A DNA stretch of 35,861 bases from Rhodospirillales bacterium CG15_BIG_FIL_POST_REV_8_21_14_020_66_15 (GTDB taxonomy: Bacteria; Pseudomonadota; Alphaproteobacteria; Rhodospirillales; Casp-alpha2): contig PFFW01000039.1 in NCBI GenBank assembly GCA_002781745.1, positions 1 through 35,861 on the forward strand. Reading direction: 5' to 3'. Shown piece by piece: positions 7,863-15,862 of the stretch (positions are counted from its first letter, which is position 1; each line of letters begins with the position of its first letter). Position numbers and translations under genes: made by a program. The notes beneath the pieces are model-generated. The model was not told the DNA's origin. It made no database searches and worked only from the letters and a program-made list of their open reading frames with translations.

Positions 7863-8579
7863 CTACAGCAGGCCCAGGAAGGCTTCCGCCTGGGTGATTT
7901 CCGCCTGTAGCGCCCGCAAGCGGTCGAGAGCCTCCTTGTCGGCGCCCCACTTTTCACTTTGATAGCTTTCGTCCAGCTGCGAAACCGCGACCGCCGTCGC
8001 CGCGTCCAGGCGTCCGTGCGCCAGGGCCAAGCCGATGACCAGCGACCCCGCCGCCTGCACGACCGCCGCCAGGGCCGTCAGGCGGAAGGCGTCGAGCCGA
8101 CCCACCGCAGCGGCAAGAGCCTCCATCGCCGGCTCGGGCTGGGCGACGGGCACGATACCGTCGGTCACCGTCAGAACCGCGCCGAATTCGTCGGCCGCCC
8201 AGGCAAGCAGCGGGTCCCAGGCCTCGGCCTGGCGCAGAACCAGGTCCCGGGGCGCGTCGGCGCGATAGCAGAGAAGGTCCGTCTCGCCGTACCTGGCGAT
8301 GCGTATCGCGACGTCCGCACGTTCAGGCGCGATGCGGTCGATGGCGGTGAACGCCAGCTGGGTCAGCGGCATTGTCCCGGGCAGGATCTTTTCCGTCTGC
8401 GCCTCCCATTCCGCAGCCACGGCGTTGGTGAGTGCGCGGCTGGGCAATGCCAGGTCGCGGCCCACGGGCGACTTCACGCGCCGCCCGTCGAGCAGGATCT
8501 GGAACGCGTCCCCATCCTCGTCGGCCACGGGGGCGACCGTAACCTCGCGGTAGAACCGTTTCATGTCGGGTTTCAGCAT
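7863..8579 (-). CDS. ATP12 family F1-ATPase assembly chaperone
   Basis: A 238-residue ATP12-type protein. In mitochondria ATP12 holds the F1 alpha subunit until it joins the ATP synthase, and the bacterial relatives are essentially alphaproteobacterial. Family signatures visible are GRRVKSPVGRDLALPSRAL in the N half, the RYGETDLLCYRA segment, and the C-terminal LDESYQSEKWGADKEA run. The start at 8579 has no clear ribosome binding site; Met6 at 8564 is a possible alternative. It lies 20 bp after the AsmA-family gene and is probably co-transcribed with it and the HAD phosphatase. The last codon is 12 bp from the end of the convergent response regulator. Confidence 0.88.
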   Translation of the reverse strand: MLKPDMKRFYREVTVAPVADEDGDAFQILLDGRRVKSPVGRDLALPSRALTNAVAAEWEAQTEKILPGTMPLTQLAFTAIDRIAPERADVAIRIARYGETDLLCYRADAPRDLVLRQAEAWDPLLAWAADEFGAVLTVTDGIVPVAQPEPAMEALAAAVGRLDAFRLTALAAVVQAAGSLVIGLALAHGRLDAATAVAVSQLDESYQSEKWGADKEALDRLRALQAEITQAEAFLGLL

Positions 8580-8599
8580 GGTTCGGGCCGATCGACGGG

Positions 8600-10912
8600 T
8601 TACTTGCCGAACAGGCCCTTAAGACCGCCGCCAATGCCCTTCTCGATGCTATCCAGCGCGCCGCCGATCCCGGATTTGGGCTTCTCCTCCGTCTTCGGCT
8701 GAGAGGGTTGTTGCTGGGCGGGGGCGCCCTTGGCGGGGGTCACCTGCCTGTTTGCAAGCGCCTGGGCGCAGTAGTCGGTTTCGTCCGTGCTGGTCGCACG
8801 GTTGAAGGCGCTCTGCAACACTGTCGACAGCCCGAACGTCATCACCGCCGCGGCGCCGCTGGCCACGTTGCCGGCAACGCCCGTCAGGACATCGGCCGGA
8901 TTCACCCTCGTTTCCGGCTTGGCCAGAGTTCCACGCAGGGCGACGGGAACGAGGGTTGCGCTGAGCAGGCTGGTCTTCTTGGCCCGCGGCTCCAGCACCA
9001 GGTTGAGCGTCTCGTCGCGCAGGTTCACGCCACCCACGCCGACCACGGACAGGCCACCGGTCTCGATCACCAGCGCCTTGGCGTTGGCAACGCCCTTGAC
9101 GATTTCGAAATCGGCGATGGCGCAGCGCATATCCTTGTCGCCCTTGCTGCTGACAAGTGGTATCGCCGACATGACGTCGGCCGAAGCGATGTTCAGAAGC
9201 TGGCTTTCAATGCGCCCGTTCTGTGACACCAGGCGCAACCTGCCGCCCAGCCCGGCCATGATTTCGCGAACGGTGGTCCCCGCCCCCGTCACCTTCAACG
9301 TCGCATCGGCCTTACCCTCGGCGATGGGCTTTTCCCCCATGGCCGCGACCAGTTTGCCGTAATCCAATTTGGCCACACTCAGGTCAATGCTCAGCGGCGG
9401 CACGGCCTGATCGCCGCCCAGGCTGAGATTTCCCAAAACCGCGCCGTCGGCGACCGTGGCCTGCAGCGGCCTCACCGCCAATCGTCCGCCCTGCAATTGG
9501 ACGCCCAGGCGCAGGTCATGGGCGTCGATCTTGCTCACCCGCAGTTTGGCGGCGGCAAGCCTGACGTCGGCGTCCACGGCCTTGAGTGCATCCAGCGGCA
9601 GCGGATCGGCGGAAAACACCCGACCGTCGGCGGGCGACGGCGTCGGCTTGCCGTCGTCCTTGGGCAGCAGTTCATCCAGGTCGAGCATCGCCGACCGCAG
9701 GTCGGCGGCGACGTGAGGGCGCACACCGTCCAGGCGCAACGCGACTGTGCCCGTGAGGTCGCTGGCGCCCATCTTCACGTCCACGTCCTGCAGGCGGTAG
9801 CCGCCGTCCTTTTCCGACACACGCGCCGAGGCGGTGACGCCGGGCAGCGGCGGCACCTGGGCGCCCAGGCCCTTGGCGAACCCCGCCGGGTCCTTCACCG
9901 TTGCCGCGACCTGGAGATCGATGCCGACCGCCTTTACGGCATCGGCGATCGTCCCGGCGGCGGTCAAGGCCGTCTCGCCCGGCCGCCCAAGTGACGCCTT
10001 CAGGTTCGTCACGCTCGGCTTGGCGGACGACCCGGTCACCGTCAACGACACATCGAAGGGACCGAGTTCCGGAACCTTCACGGCGGCCAGCTGCGGCGCC
10101 ATCTTCGCCGCCGCCGCCAGGGTTCCCGCAATCGACGGCCCCTTTGCGCCCAAAGTGACGGCCAGACCGGTCATGGCCTTGGGATCGGCGATGGCGCCGC
10201 GCACGGTTACGTCCGCGCCAAGCGCCCGGGCCTTCAGGTCCAGGGGCAATTCGCCGCCGCCGGTCAACTGCCGGATCGAGGCGATGGCACCAGACGCGGA
10301 GAACTTCTCGCCGTTCACGTCACCCTTGAGCGAAATGCGCAGCGGAGCCTCGACCCCTTCCGCACCGAGGTCCAGGATCGGCAGGTTGAGCCGGGTCTGT
10401 TCGCCCGTGCGGCCGTCGCGGTAGGTGACGCGCAGGTCCTCGATATGCACCTTGCGGACCACCGGCAGCATGCCGCCGCCCGACCCCGCCGCCGGTTCGG
10501 GCGTCTTTTTGTCGGCCGCGCCGAATTGCCAATTGCCGCGCCCCTGCTTGTCCGTCTCGGCCAACAGGTCGAGGCCGACCAGGACCAGACGCTTGACGTC
10601 GATTTCGCTCGACAGGAGCGGCAACAGGGCGACCTCGGCCTCGAGCCGCTTCAGCGTCACCATCTCGGGCCGCGATCCCCATGGCGCGTTGGCAAAGGTC
10701 ACGCCGTCGACGTACAGCGAAGGCGTCAGCGAGATGTTGAGCTTGAGGTCGCCCGATATCTTCAGATCACGGCCCGTCGCCTTCTTCGCTTCTTCGGCGA
10801 TCACGCCCTTGTAGTCATTGAAATCCAGGGAGCTGAGAACCGCCACCGCAGCGACCACGAGCGCGATCAGCAACACGCCCAGGATCGAAATGGTCTTGAA
10901 CAGCCGCTTCAC
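8600..10912 (-). CDS. AsmA family protein
   Basis: A 770-residue protein with an N-terminal membrane anchor (residues about 5–27) followed directly by the AsmA signature region (LDFNDYKGVIAEEAKKATGR, then SLTPSLYVDGVTFANAPWG). The rest is periplasmic beta-rich sequence, with an AsmA C-terminal region around 480–690 (VREIMAGLGGRLRLVSQNGR). It ends in a Gln/Pro/Lys linker and a glycine-rich amphipathic tail. AsmA proteins influence outer-membrane assembly and lipid supply; the exact role here is not known. It starts with GTG overlapping the HAD phosphatase stop by 4 nt (GTGA), indicating translational coupling. It is the second AsmA-clan protein in this window. Confidence 0.88.
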   Translation of the reverse strand: MKRLFKTISILGVLLIALVVAAVAVLSSLDFNDYKGVIAEEAKKATGRDLKISGDLKLNISLTPSLYVDGVTFANAPWGSRPEMVTLKRLEAEVALLPLLSSEIDVKRLVLVGLDLLAETDKQGRGNWQFGAADKKTPEPAAGSGGGMLPVVRKVHIEDLRVTYRDGRTGEQTRLNLPILDLGAEGVEAPLRISLKGDVNGEKFSASGAIASIRQLTGGGELPLDLKARALGADVTVRGAIADPKAMTGLAVTLGAKGPSIAGTLAAAAKMAPQLAAVKVPELGPFDVSLTVTGSSAKPSVTNLKASLGRPGETALTAAGTIADAVKAVGIDLQVAATVKDPAGFAKGLGAQVPPLPGVTASARVSEKDGGYRLQDVDVKMGASDLTGTVALRLDGVRPHVAADLRSAMLDLDELLPKDDGKPTPSPADGRVFSADPLPLDALKAVDADVRLAAAKLRVSKIDAHDLRLGVQLQGGRLAVRPLQATVADGAVLGNLSLGGDQAVPPLSIDLSVAKLDYGKLVAAMGEKPIAEGKADATLKVTGAGTTVREIMAGLGGRLRLVSQNGRIESQLLNIASADVMSAIPLVSSKGDKDMRCAIADFEIVKGVANAKALVIETGGLSVVGVGGVNLRDETLNLVLEPRAKKTSLLSATLVPVALRGTLAKPETRVNPADVLTGVAGNVASGAAAVMTFGLSTVLQSAFNRATSTDETDYCAQALANRQVTPAKGAPAQQQPSQPKTEEKPKSGIGGALDSIEKGIGGGLKGLFGK

Positions 10913-11586
10913 GGTTCCGCCTCCATCAGTTCGTGCAGGCTGGGGGCGAGGTCCTCGAAACCGGCGATCACCCGCTGCGCCCCAGCCGCCGTCAGTTCCG
11001 CCGTTTCATGATACCCCCAGGCGACACCTATGGCGAGTACACCAGCATTTTTTGACATTTCGATGTCGAAGGTCGTGTCGCCGATCATCACCGTGTCGGC
11101 CCGGTCCGCGCCCGCTTCGGCCATGGCGTTCAGCAGCATCCCGGGATCCGGCTTGCCGGGCGCGCTGTCGGCGGTCTGCAGGGTCACGAACCGGCCTTTG
11201 AGGCCGTGCCGCTCCAGGGTCTGATCCAGGCCGCGGCGGCCTTTGCCCGTGGCGATGCCCAGCAACCAGCCGGCGGCGTCGAGGGCATCAACGGCCGCAT
11301 GCACGCCGGGATACAGGGGATCGTCGATCTGCCCGCTCCGACGCAGCCCGGAAAAGGTGTCGCGATAGGCTTCGGCGAGGTTTTCCGCCATGCGCGCGTC
11401 GGTGCCCGCCGGGGCCAGGAGCAGCGCCGCCGTGGCGAGCGGCAGGCCGACCACGCGGCGGATGTCGCGGGGCGCCGGCACCTCCAAGCCACAGGCGCGG
11501 AATGCCGTCTGCATGGACCGTACGATGCTGTCCTGGGAATCGACGATGGTTCCGTCGCAATCGAAGACGCAGAGCTTGATATTCAT
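10909..11586 (-). CDS. HAD-superfamily hydrolase, phosphoglycolate-phosphatase-like
   Basis: A 225-residue HAD subfamily IA phosphatase. Motif I is VFDCDGT with nucleophile Asp9 and acid/base Asp11; motif II is Thr113 (GIATGKG); motif III is Lys145 (APGKPDPG); motif IV is Asp170 and Asp174 (IGDTTFD). The helical cap lies between residues about 15 and 85, as in Gph/PGP-type enzymes. Phosphoglycolate is a plausible but unproven substrate. It is the first gene of a minus-strand unit with asmA and atp12, and faces away from the plus-strand lipoprotein genes. The ATG at 11586 gives the standard short N-terminus before motif I. Confidence 0.85.
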   Translation of the reverse strand: MNIKLCVFDCDGTIVDSQDSIVRSMQTAFRACGLEVPAPRDIRRVVGLPLATAALLLAPAGTDARMAENLAEAYRDTFSGLRRSGQIDDPLYPGVHAAVDALDAAGWLLGIATGKGRRGLDQTLERHGLKGRFVTLQTADSAPGKPDPGMLLNAMAEAGADRADTVMIGDTTFDIEMSKNAGVLAIGVAWGYHETAELTAAGAQRVIAGFEDLAPSLHELMEAEP

Positions 11587-11891
11587 GCAGTCGTTCTATG
11601 CCACGGCTGCATACCGCCGCAAGAACGGCTTTTCGTCTCCGACGTGTCCCGCAATCAAGGACAGTAGTCCGATGGCACGCGAAAACCGGGGCGATTGCGC
11701 CGCTTGCTTTGCTTCGGATAATGGTCAATTCTGCACACGACTGTTGACGAGGAGCACACGCGGACGGGCCGCCGAAATCGGCGTAATCTCTCGCATTCAT
11801 AGCGATCGGTCGACCGGCAATGACCGTCGGGGGGCATGGCGCATCTAAGCAACAATAATCCAACCCTCTCACCTAGGAAGGAAATACCATA
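11587..11891. other. Divergent intergenic region between the HAD phosphatase and the OmpA-like lipoproteins
   Basis: These 305 bp must hold promoters for both directions. For the plus strand a weak candidate is TTGCGC (11695–11700), a 16-bp spacer and GATAAT (11717–11722), which would give a leader of about 160 nt. The last 32 bp before the ATG (from 11860) align without gaps to the leader of the second lipoprotein. No ORF with coding character or RNA gene was recognised. Confidence 0.4.
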
Positions 11892-11951
11892 ATGAACATC
11901 CTGAGCAGATTTGCTGTTTTGGGACTGACTGGCGCGCTGGTTGCCGCCTGC
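11860..11951 (+). repeat. First copy of duplicated leader plus signal-peptide segment
   Basis: From CCAACCCTC at 11860 through the lipobox Cys codon near 11951, the DNA aligns without gaps to 12441–12532. In both copies the ATG is exactly 32 bp after the start of CCAACCCTC, with the same GGAAGGAAA ribosome binding site. The encoded first 20 residues differ at only two positions. This indicates tandem gene duplication that included the 5' untranslated region. Confidence 0.75.
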
Positions 11952-12377
11952 GCCAACATGGAAGGCGACGCCGCCAAAAGCGAGGCCAAGCCGGCCGCCG
12001 CCAAGCCCGCCGCCGCGGCCAAGCCAGAGGCGAAGAAGACTAAGCCGGACCAGAAGTACGTCATCTACTTCGACCTCGGCAAAGCAGCCGTCGGCGAAGA
12101 CGGAATGTCGGTGGCCTATCGCCTGATGTCGGACACCATGGGCGGCTACAAGGCCGTTCTGCTGACCGGCCATGCGGACACGGCGGGCGACAAGAAGTTC
12201 AACCGCAAGCTCTCCGAGAAGCGCGTCGAAACCGTGAAGCAGGTCTTCTCTGAAATCGGCATCGACCCGACCAAGGTCATCACCCAGTTCTTCGGCGAGG
12301 ACGAGCCGGCGGAAAAGACCGCCGACGGCGTCAAGAACGCCAAGAACCGCCGGGTCGAGGTCGTTCTGAAATTCTAG
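11892..12377 (+). CDS. Small OmpA-like peptidoglycan-binding lipoprotein
   Basis: A 161-residue lipoprotein. The signal peptide ends in a lipobox with Cys20 (GALVAAC), so the mature protein should be acylated. Residues 21–52 are a low-complexity Lys/Pro/Ala linker. Residues about 55–161 are an OmpA C-terminal domain in which Asp96 (TGHADTAG) and Arg111 (LSEKRV) sit 15 residues apart; these are the residues that hold diaminopimelate in peptidoglycan. It probably tethers outer membrane to cell wall. It is a paralogue of the next gene but lacks that gene's middle domain of about 135 residues. A GGAAGGAA ribosome binding site lies about nine bases before the ATG. Confidence 0.88.
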   Translation: MNILSRFAVLGLTGALVAACANMEGDAAKSEAKPAAAKPAAAAKPEAKKTKPDQKYVIYFDLGKAAVGEDGMSVAYRLMSDTMGGYKAVLLTGHADTAGDKKFNRKLSEKRVETVKQVFSEIGIDPTKVITQFFGEDEPAEKTADGVKNAKNRRVEVVLKF

Positions 12378-12440
12378 CAGGACCGGGAGTCACTGTACCG
12401 CCGACCGGGGGGAGGATAAGGCGCGACTGGCGAAATCACC

Positions 12441-12532
12441 CCAACCCTCAAACCTTGGAAGGAAACATGACGATGAACATCCTGAACAGACTTGCCGTCT
12501 TGGGACTGACCGGCGCGTTGGTCGCCGCCTGT
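12441..12532 (+). repeat. Second copy of duplicated leader plus signal-peptide segment
   Basis: Counterpart of 11860–11951, offset by 581 bp. The gap-free alignment decides the start codon of the second lipoprotein: the ATG at 12473 matches the only ATG of the first copy, while the ATG at 12467 has no equivalent there. Confidence 0.75.
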
Positions 12533-13303
12533 TCCAGCATCGACCTCGACACCACGAAGAAGATGGCCCTCAAGGGCGACACCTTCCAGAAAGCGTTGTT
12601 CAAGGAGTACGTTGATCTCGCCCGGTCCGAGGACGACCAGGGGGACAGCCGGTCGGCGGTCTACTACGACAACCGCGCCAAGATGGCGGCGGACGGCAAG
12701 GACACGGGGCCGCAGGAACTGGCGGCGCGCAAGCTCCCTGCGTCGGCTGTCAAGGACATCACGGCGGCGCGCAAGCGCCTGACCGACGCCCTCGGCGCCG
12801 GGTTCGTCAAGTCCGCTCCGGACAAGGCGGCCCGGGCCCAGGCCATGTTCGACTGCTGGATGGAACAGCAGGAAGAGAACGACCAGCCCGATCACATCGC
12901 CAAGTGCCGCAGCGGCTTCGAGGAAGCCATGAAGGCGACGGCCGCCAAGCCGGCCGCGAAGAAGGCGGCGCCGGACAAGGAATTCACCATCTACTTCGAC
13001 TTCAACAAGGCGAACCTGAACGGAAAGGCGACTGCCGAAGCCTACGAGGTGATGGCGGCCACGATGGGCGGCTACAAGAGCGTCGTGCTGACCGGCCATA
13101 CCGATACCTCGGGCGACAAGAACTACAACCGCAAACTGTCGGAGAAGCGGGTCAACGCCGTGAAGGACGCCTTCGTCGAGATCGGCCTCGACCCAGCCAA
13201 GATCAAGACCCAGTTCCAAGGCGAAGACGCCCCCGCCGAAAAGACGGCCGACGGCGTCAAGAACGCCAAGAACCGCCGGGTGACCGTGGTCCTGAAATTC
13301 TAG
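12473..13303 (+). CDS. OmpA-like peptidoglycan-binding lipoprotein with extra N-terminal domain
   Basis: A 276-residue lipoprotein with the same signal peptide and Cys20 lipobox as its upstream paralogue. Residues about 24–155 form a mainly helical domain with two cysteines (Cys128 in FDCWMEQQ and Cys145 in AKCRSGF) that could form a disulfide; I recall this domain in OmpA-type proteins of other Rhodospirillales but know no function for it. An Ala/Lys linker (156–167) leads to the OmpA domain (about 168–276) with Asp211 and Arg226 as the expected peptidoglycan ligands. The C-terminal 25 residues are nearly identical to those of the paralogue. The start at 12473 follows GGAAGGAA by about eight bases; 12467 is a less likely alternative. 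A strong terminator follows 30 bp after the stop. Confidence 0.88.
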   Translation: MNILNRLAVLGLTGALVAACSSIDLDTTKKMALKGDTFQKALFKEYVDLARSEDDQGDSRSAVYYDNRAKMAADGKDTGPQELAARKLPASAVKDITAARKRLTDALGAGFVKSAPDKAARAQAMFDCWMEQQEENDQPDHIAKCRSGFEEAMKATAAKPAAKKAAPDKEFTIYFDFNKANLNGKATAEAYEVMAATMGGYKSVVLTGHTDTSGDKNYNRKLSEKRVNAVKDAFVEIGLDPAKIKTQFQGEDAPAEKTADGVKNAKNRRVTVVLKF

Positions 13304-13333
13304 CGCCGCCGGTTCAACGGACCCAATGACGGG

Positions 13334-13361
13334 GGGCGGCGCCGCAAGGCGCCGCCCTTTT
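13334..13361 (+). terminator. Intrinsic terminator of the lipoprotein pair
   Basis: A perfect 10-bp GC-rich stem (13334–13343 with 13348–13357) closed by a GCAA tetraloop and followed by TTTT (13358–13361). It lies 30 bp after the stop of the second lipoprotein and ends plus-strand transcription. Confidence 0.9.
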
Positions 13362-13379
13362 CGTTCGCGCGCGGCGGAC

Positions 13380-13408
13380 AAAAAAAAGCCGCTCAACGGA
13401 GCGGCTTT
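13380..13408 (-). terminator. Bidirectional intrinsic terminator, strongest on the minus strand
   Basis: AAAGCCGCTC (13385–13394) pairs with GAGCGGCTTT (13399–13408) around an AACG loop. On the minus strand it is followed by eight U residues (A-run 13380–13387), giving a textbook terminator for the kinase operon. It could also back up the plus-strand terminator just before it. Confidence 0.85.
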
Positions 13409-13629
13409 AAGTTTCGAGGGTGAGCCGCCGCAAATCGATTTGATCTGCGACGGTACGGTGAATACGTAAGATCGCGGCCCCTTTCCGGTACTTTAAGGTT
13501 CCGCCTCATCACAGGGATGCCGTCGACGGCCGTCGCCCCGGATGGTCAAATCCTGCAACGAGTGTCGATGATCAAGCTGACCGCTACCTGACAATTCTCT
13601 ACATGATTGGAGAAATGCGGAATTTCCTG

Positions 13630-14703
13630 TCAGTCCGGGAAAAACCTGATGCAGAAATCGATGCCGCCCCCCGGCGGGTCGTAAATCTCGACAACCGCGC
13701 CGTGAGCATCGGCGATGCGCTTGACGATCGCCAGTCCCAGGCCAGCGCCATCGCCCCGCCGGTCGGCCCGGTCGAATCGATCGAAGATCGCCTTCCGGCG
13801 CTCCTCGGGCACGCCGGCGCCTCGGTCGATCACGTGGATGGCCGGCTCGTCCGTGATGCGCACGGTAACCGTCGACTGCGGCGGCGCGTAGCGGACGGCA
13901 TTCTCGACCAGATTACGGACCGCCTGCTCCAGGGCCGGGGGCGAACCGCGCACGATCACCGGCGGCCCCTCGGCAAGGACCTCGACGAAGCGCGCCTCCA
14001 GGATGGCGATCGGTGCCAAGTGCGTGGCGACGGCGGTGCAGACCTCGCGCAGGTCGGCCTCTTCGCCCGAGCCCGGGCGGAACAACTCGTACCGGGCGAA
14101 GGCCAGCATCTGCGACACCAGCCGTGTCATGCCGTCGACCTCTTCCCGCAATGCCGCGACCCCCGCGATGTCCTCCAGGGTATCCAGCTTGGTCCGAAGG
14201 ATCGCCAGCGGCGTGCGAAGTTCATGGGCAACGTCGGCGACGAATGCGCGCTGACGTTCCTCCTGGTCGGCGCGGATCCGCTCCGCGCGGTAGATCTCCG
14301 TGATGTCCCGGGCAGTGCCGCGAACACCTGAGAACCGTCCGCTTTCCGGGTCGAAGAACGGCAGGCCGCTTGTCAGCAGGCGCCGCGGCGCACCGGTCGC
14401 ATCCTCGGTCGCAAAGGCGATGTCGCGAAATGGACTGCGGATGTCGAGCGTCATCTCGTCGCCGGCGTCGTCGACGAAACGGCCCAGTTCGCCGAAGCTC
14501 TTGCCTTCAAGCTGCAGGGGCAGATACCCCAGGATCTCGAAGGAGTGCTCGGACACATAGGCCAAGCGCAACTCGGCGTCCGTTTCCCACACCATGTCGG
14601 AAACCAGACGCGTAACGTCCTCAAGCCGCGTCAGCGCCTCGGCTGCGCGCGTTTCAGGGTCGGCGGTAAGGGATGGCCAACTGCGCGGTTTTCGCTCACG
14701 CAT
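13630..14703 (-). CDS. Cytosolic PAS-domain sensor histidine kinase
   Basis: A 357-residue kinase without transmembrane segments. A PAS domain covers about residues 24–140 (LVSDMVWETDAELRLAYVS, ending GTARDITEIYRAE). The dimerisation/phospho-acceptor domain has His160 in VAHELRTPLA. The ATPase domain has the N box with Asn264 and Asn268 (NLVENAVRYAP), G1 at 293–297 (DRGAG) and G2 at 319–324 (GAGLGL). It should phosphorylate the OmpR-type regulator encoded two genes upstream. Its start overlaps the DUF2336 gene by 8 nt, indicating translational coupling. The signal is unknown; a soluble PAS domain suggests an internal cue such as redox state, light or a small ligand. Confidence 0.9.
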   Translation of the reverse strand: MRERKPRSWPSLTADPETRAAEALTRLEDVTRLVSDMVWETDAELRLAYVSEHSFEILGYLPLQLEGKSFGELGRFVDDAGDEMTLDIRSPFRDIAFATEDATGAPRRLLTSGLPFFDPESGRFSGVRGTARDITEIYRAERIRADQEERQRAFVADVAHELRTPLAILRTKLDTLEDIAGVAALREEVDGMTRLVSQMLAFARYELFRPGSGEEADLREVCTAVATHLAPIAILEARFVEVLAEGPPVIVRGSPPALEQAVRNLVENAVRYAPPQSTVTVRITDEPAIHVIDRGAGVPEERRKAIFDRFDRADRRGDGAGLGLAIVKRIADAHGAVVEIYDPPGGGIDFCIRFFPD

Positions 14704-15847
14704 TTCGCCGGGTTGCCGACTGAATCTGGCGGATCGCAGCCAGATAGCCCGTGTTCCGACGCCAAGTCTTCAGCACGCCGGCGGCGGCCTCGCGGCTCAT
14801 GTCCTCGTAGATCCAGATCACATCCGCCAGGGCCTCTTCGATCCGATCGCTGCGCCGCGCCCGGACAAGTTGCGAATAGCGGAATATCTGGGCGAATTCG
14901 TCCTTGGTCAGGCCGACCGCCTTGCAGCAGATGGCAAGCCCCTCGCCACCCGGCTCGAACAAGATACGCTTCGCCAGGTACTCGCGGATGCCCGTGAGGC
15001 GCGAGAACAGGGCCAGGAACAGCGACACCTCGCCCTGGCTCAAGGCGGTGATCAGCGTGTCCGGCGTCACCAAGCCCTCGCGTTCCAGATTGGCCGCCAG
15101 TGCGTTGGCCTTTAGTCCGTTCGGCGTGTCCGGCTGGATGCCCGCCTCCTTGGCGGCAACCTGTTCGAGAAGATCGTCGATGACGGCCTGATCCAGCTTG
15201 AAATTTTCCAGGATGAACTCGCGCAACGCCGCCGACACCCACAGGAACATGCGTTGCGCCAATTCGGGACGCAATTCCTCGCGGTGAAGGACCGGTTCCT
15301 GGAAGGTGTCGACGCGTTTCGACTGCTCGACCAGGTATTCCATGGTGCTCTGGGAAATTTTCGCGTTCTCGTTCTTCAGCAGGGTTACGACCACGCGTTC
15401 GTTGCCCGTCTCGACCAGGGCCTGCGACACGGCCTCGCTGATGTTCTGGCGGATGGCGACGGCGAGTTGATGCTCCAATGTCCGGTGACGGATGATCTCG
15501 ATCAGGTCGGAATCCTTCAGCAATCCCGATTCCGTCAGCACCGGATAGGCGACCTCGATCTCGTCGTTGGCGAGGATGCGGATCAGATCCTCGGGCACGT
15601 CGTCCAGGCCAGCAAGCTGCTGGGCCACGCCGCGGCGCACGGACATTTCGATCTCGCGCACGACGCTGCGCAGAATGCCGAACATAAGGGCCCGTTCCCG
15701 GTCGGTCAGGGCGTCGCCCTTATTCTCGAACAGATCCATTATGGTTTCGGTCAACCTCGCGCGACCCATGGTCGATTTTTCTCGCGCGAGGTTCAGAAGA
15801 AACTCGTGGTCGACCGTCGGTTCGCCGTCTTCTTTCATTTCGATCAT
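14696..15847 (-). CDS. DUF2336 domain-containing protein
   Basis: A 383-residue, largely helical protein recognisable as DUF2336 from the segment IEVAYPVLTESGLLKDSDLI and the C-terminal GEGLAICCKAVGLTKDEF region. The repeated helical pairs look HEAT-like. There is no signal peptide or membrane segment. DUF2336 proteins are common in alphaproteobacteria and have no established biochemical role that I know. Its position is informative: it starts 15 bp after the response regulator stop and overlaps the kinase start by 8 nt, so all three are made together. A scaffold or modulator role in the phosphorelay is an inference from this layout. Met4 is an alternative start. Confidence 0.85.
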   Translation of the reverse strand: MIEMKEDGEPTVDHEFLLNLAREKSTMGRARLTETIMDLFENKGDALTDRERALMFGILRSVVREIEMSVRRGVAQQLAGLDDVPEDLIRILANDEIEVAYPVLTESGLLKDSDLIEIIRHRTLEHQLAVAIRQNISEAVSQALVETGNERVVVTLLKNENAKISQSTMEYLVEQSKRVDTFQEPVLHREELRPELAQRMFLWVSAALREFILENFKLDQAVIDDLLEQVAAKEAGIQPDTPNGLKANALAANLEREGLVTPDTLITALSQGEVSLFLALFSRLTGIREYLAKRILFEPGGEGLAICCKAVGLTKDEFAQIFRYSQLVRARRSDRIEEALADVIWIYEDMSREAAAGVLKTWRRNTGYLAAIRQIQSATRRNA

Positions 15848-15862
15848 TTCAAGACCAATGGA

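Larger units (their letters stand above)
13304..13629. other. Convergent intergenic region between lipoprotein 2 and the histidine kinase
   Basis: These 326 bp contain the two terminators listed separately. The remaining 221 bp (13409–13629) show no open frame with coding character and no tRNA-like fold. Two perfect 12-bp palindromes occur there: CAAATCGATTTG at 13431–13442 and GCCGTCGACGGC at 13519–13530. This part would be a long 3' untranslated region of the kinase mRNA, ending at the U8 terminator. Confidence 0.5.

Noticed and set aside
11744-11749. TTGACG as -35 box for the lipoprotein genes
   Set aside because: No acceptable -10 element lies 15–19 bp downstream; the TTGCGC/GATAAT pair further upstream is a better, though weak, candidate.
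12374-13396. Minus-strand frame of 340 codons over the second lipoprotein
   Set aside because: It is antisense to a well-defined OmpA-like lipoprotein and crosses its terminator. The translation has no recognisable domain.
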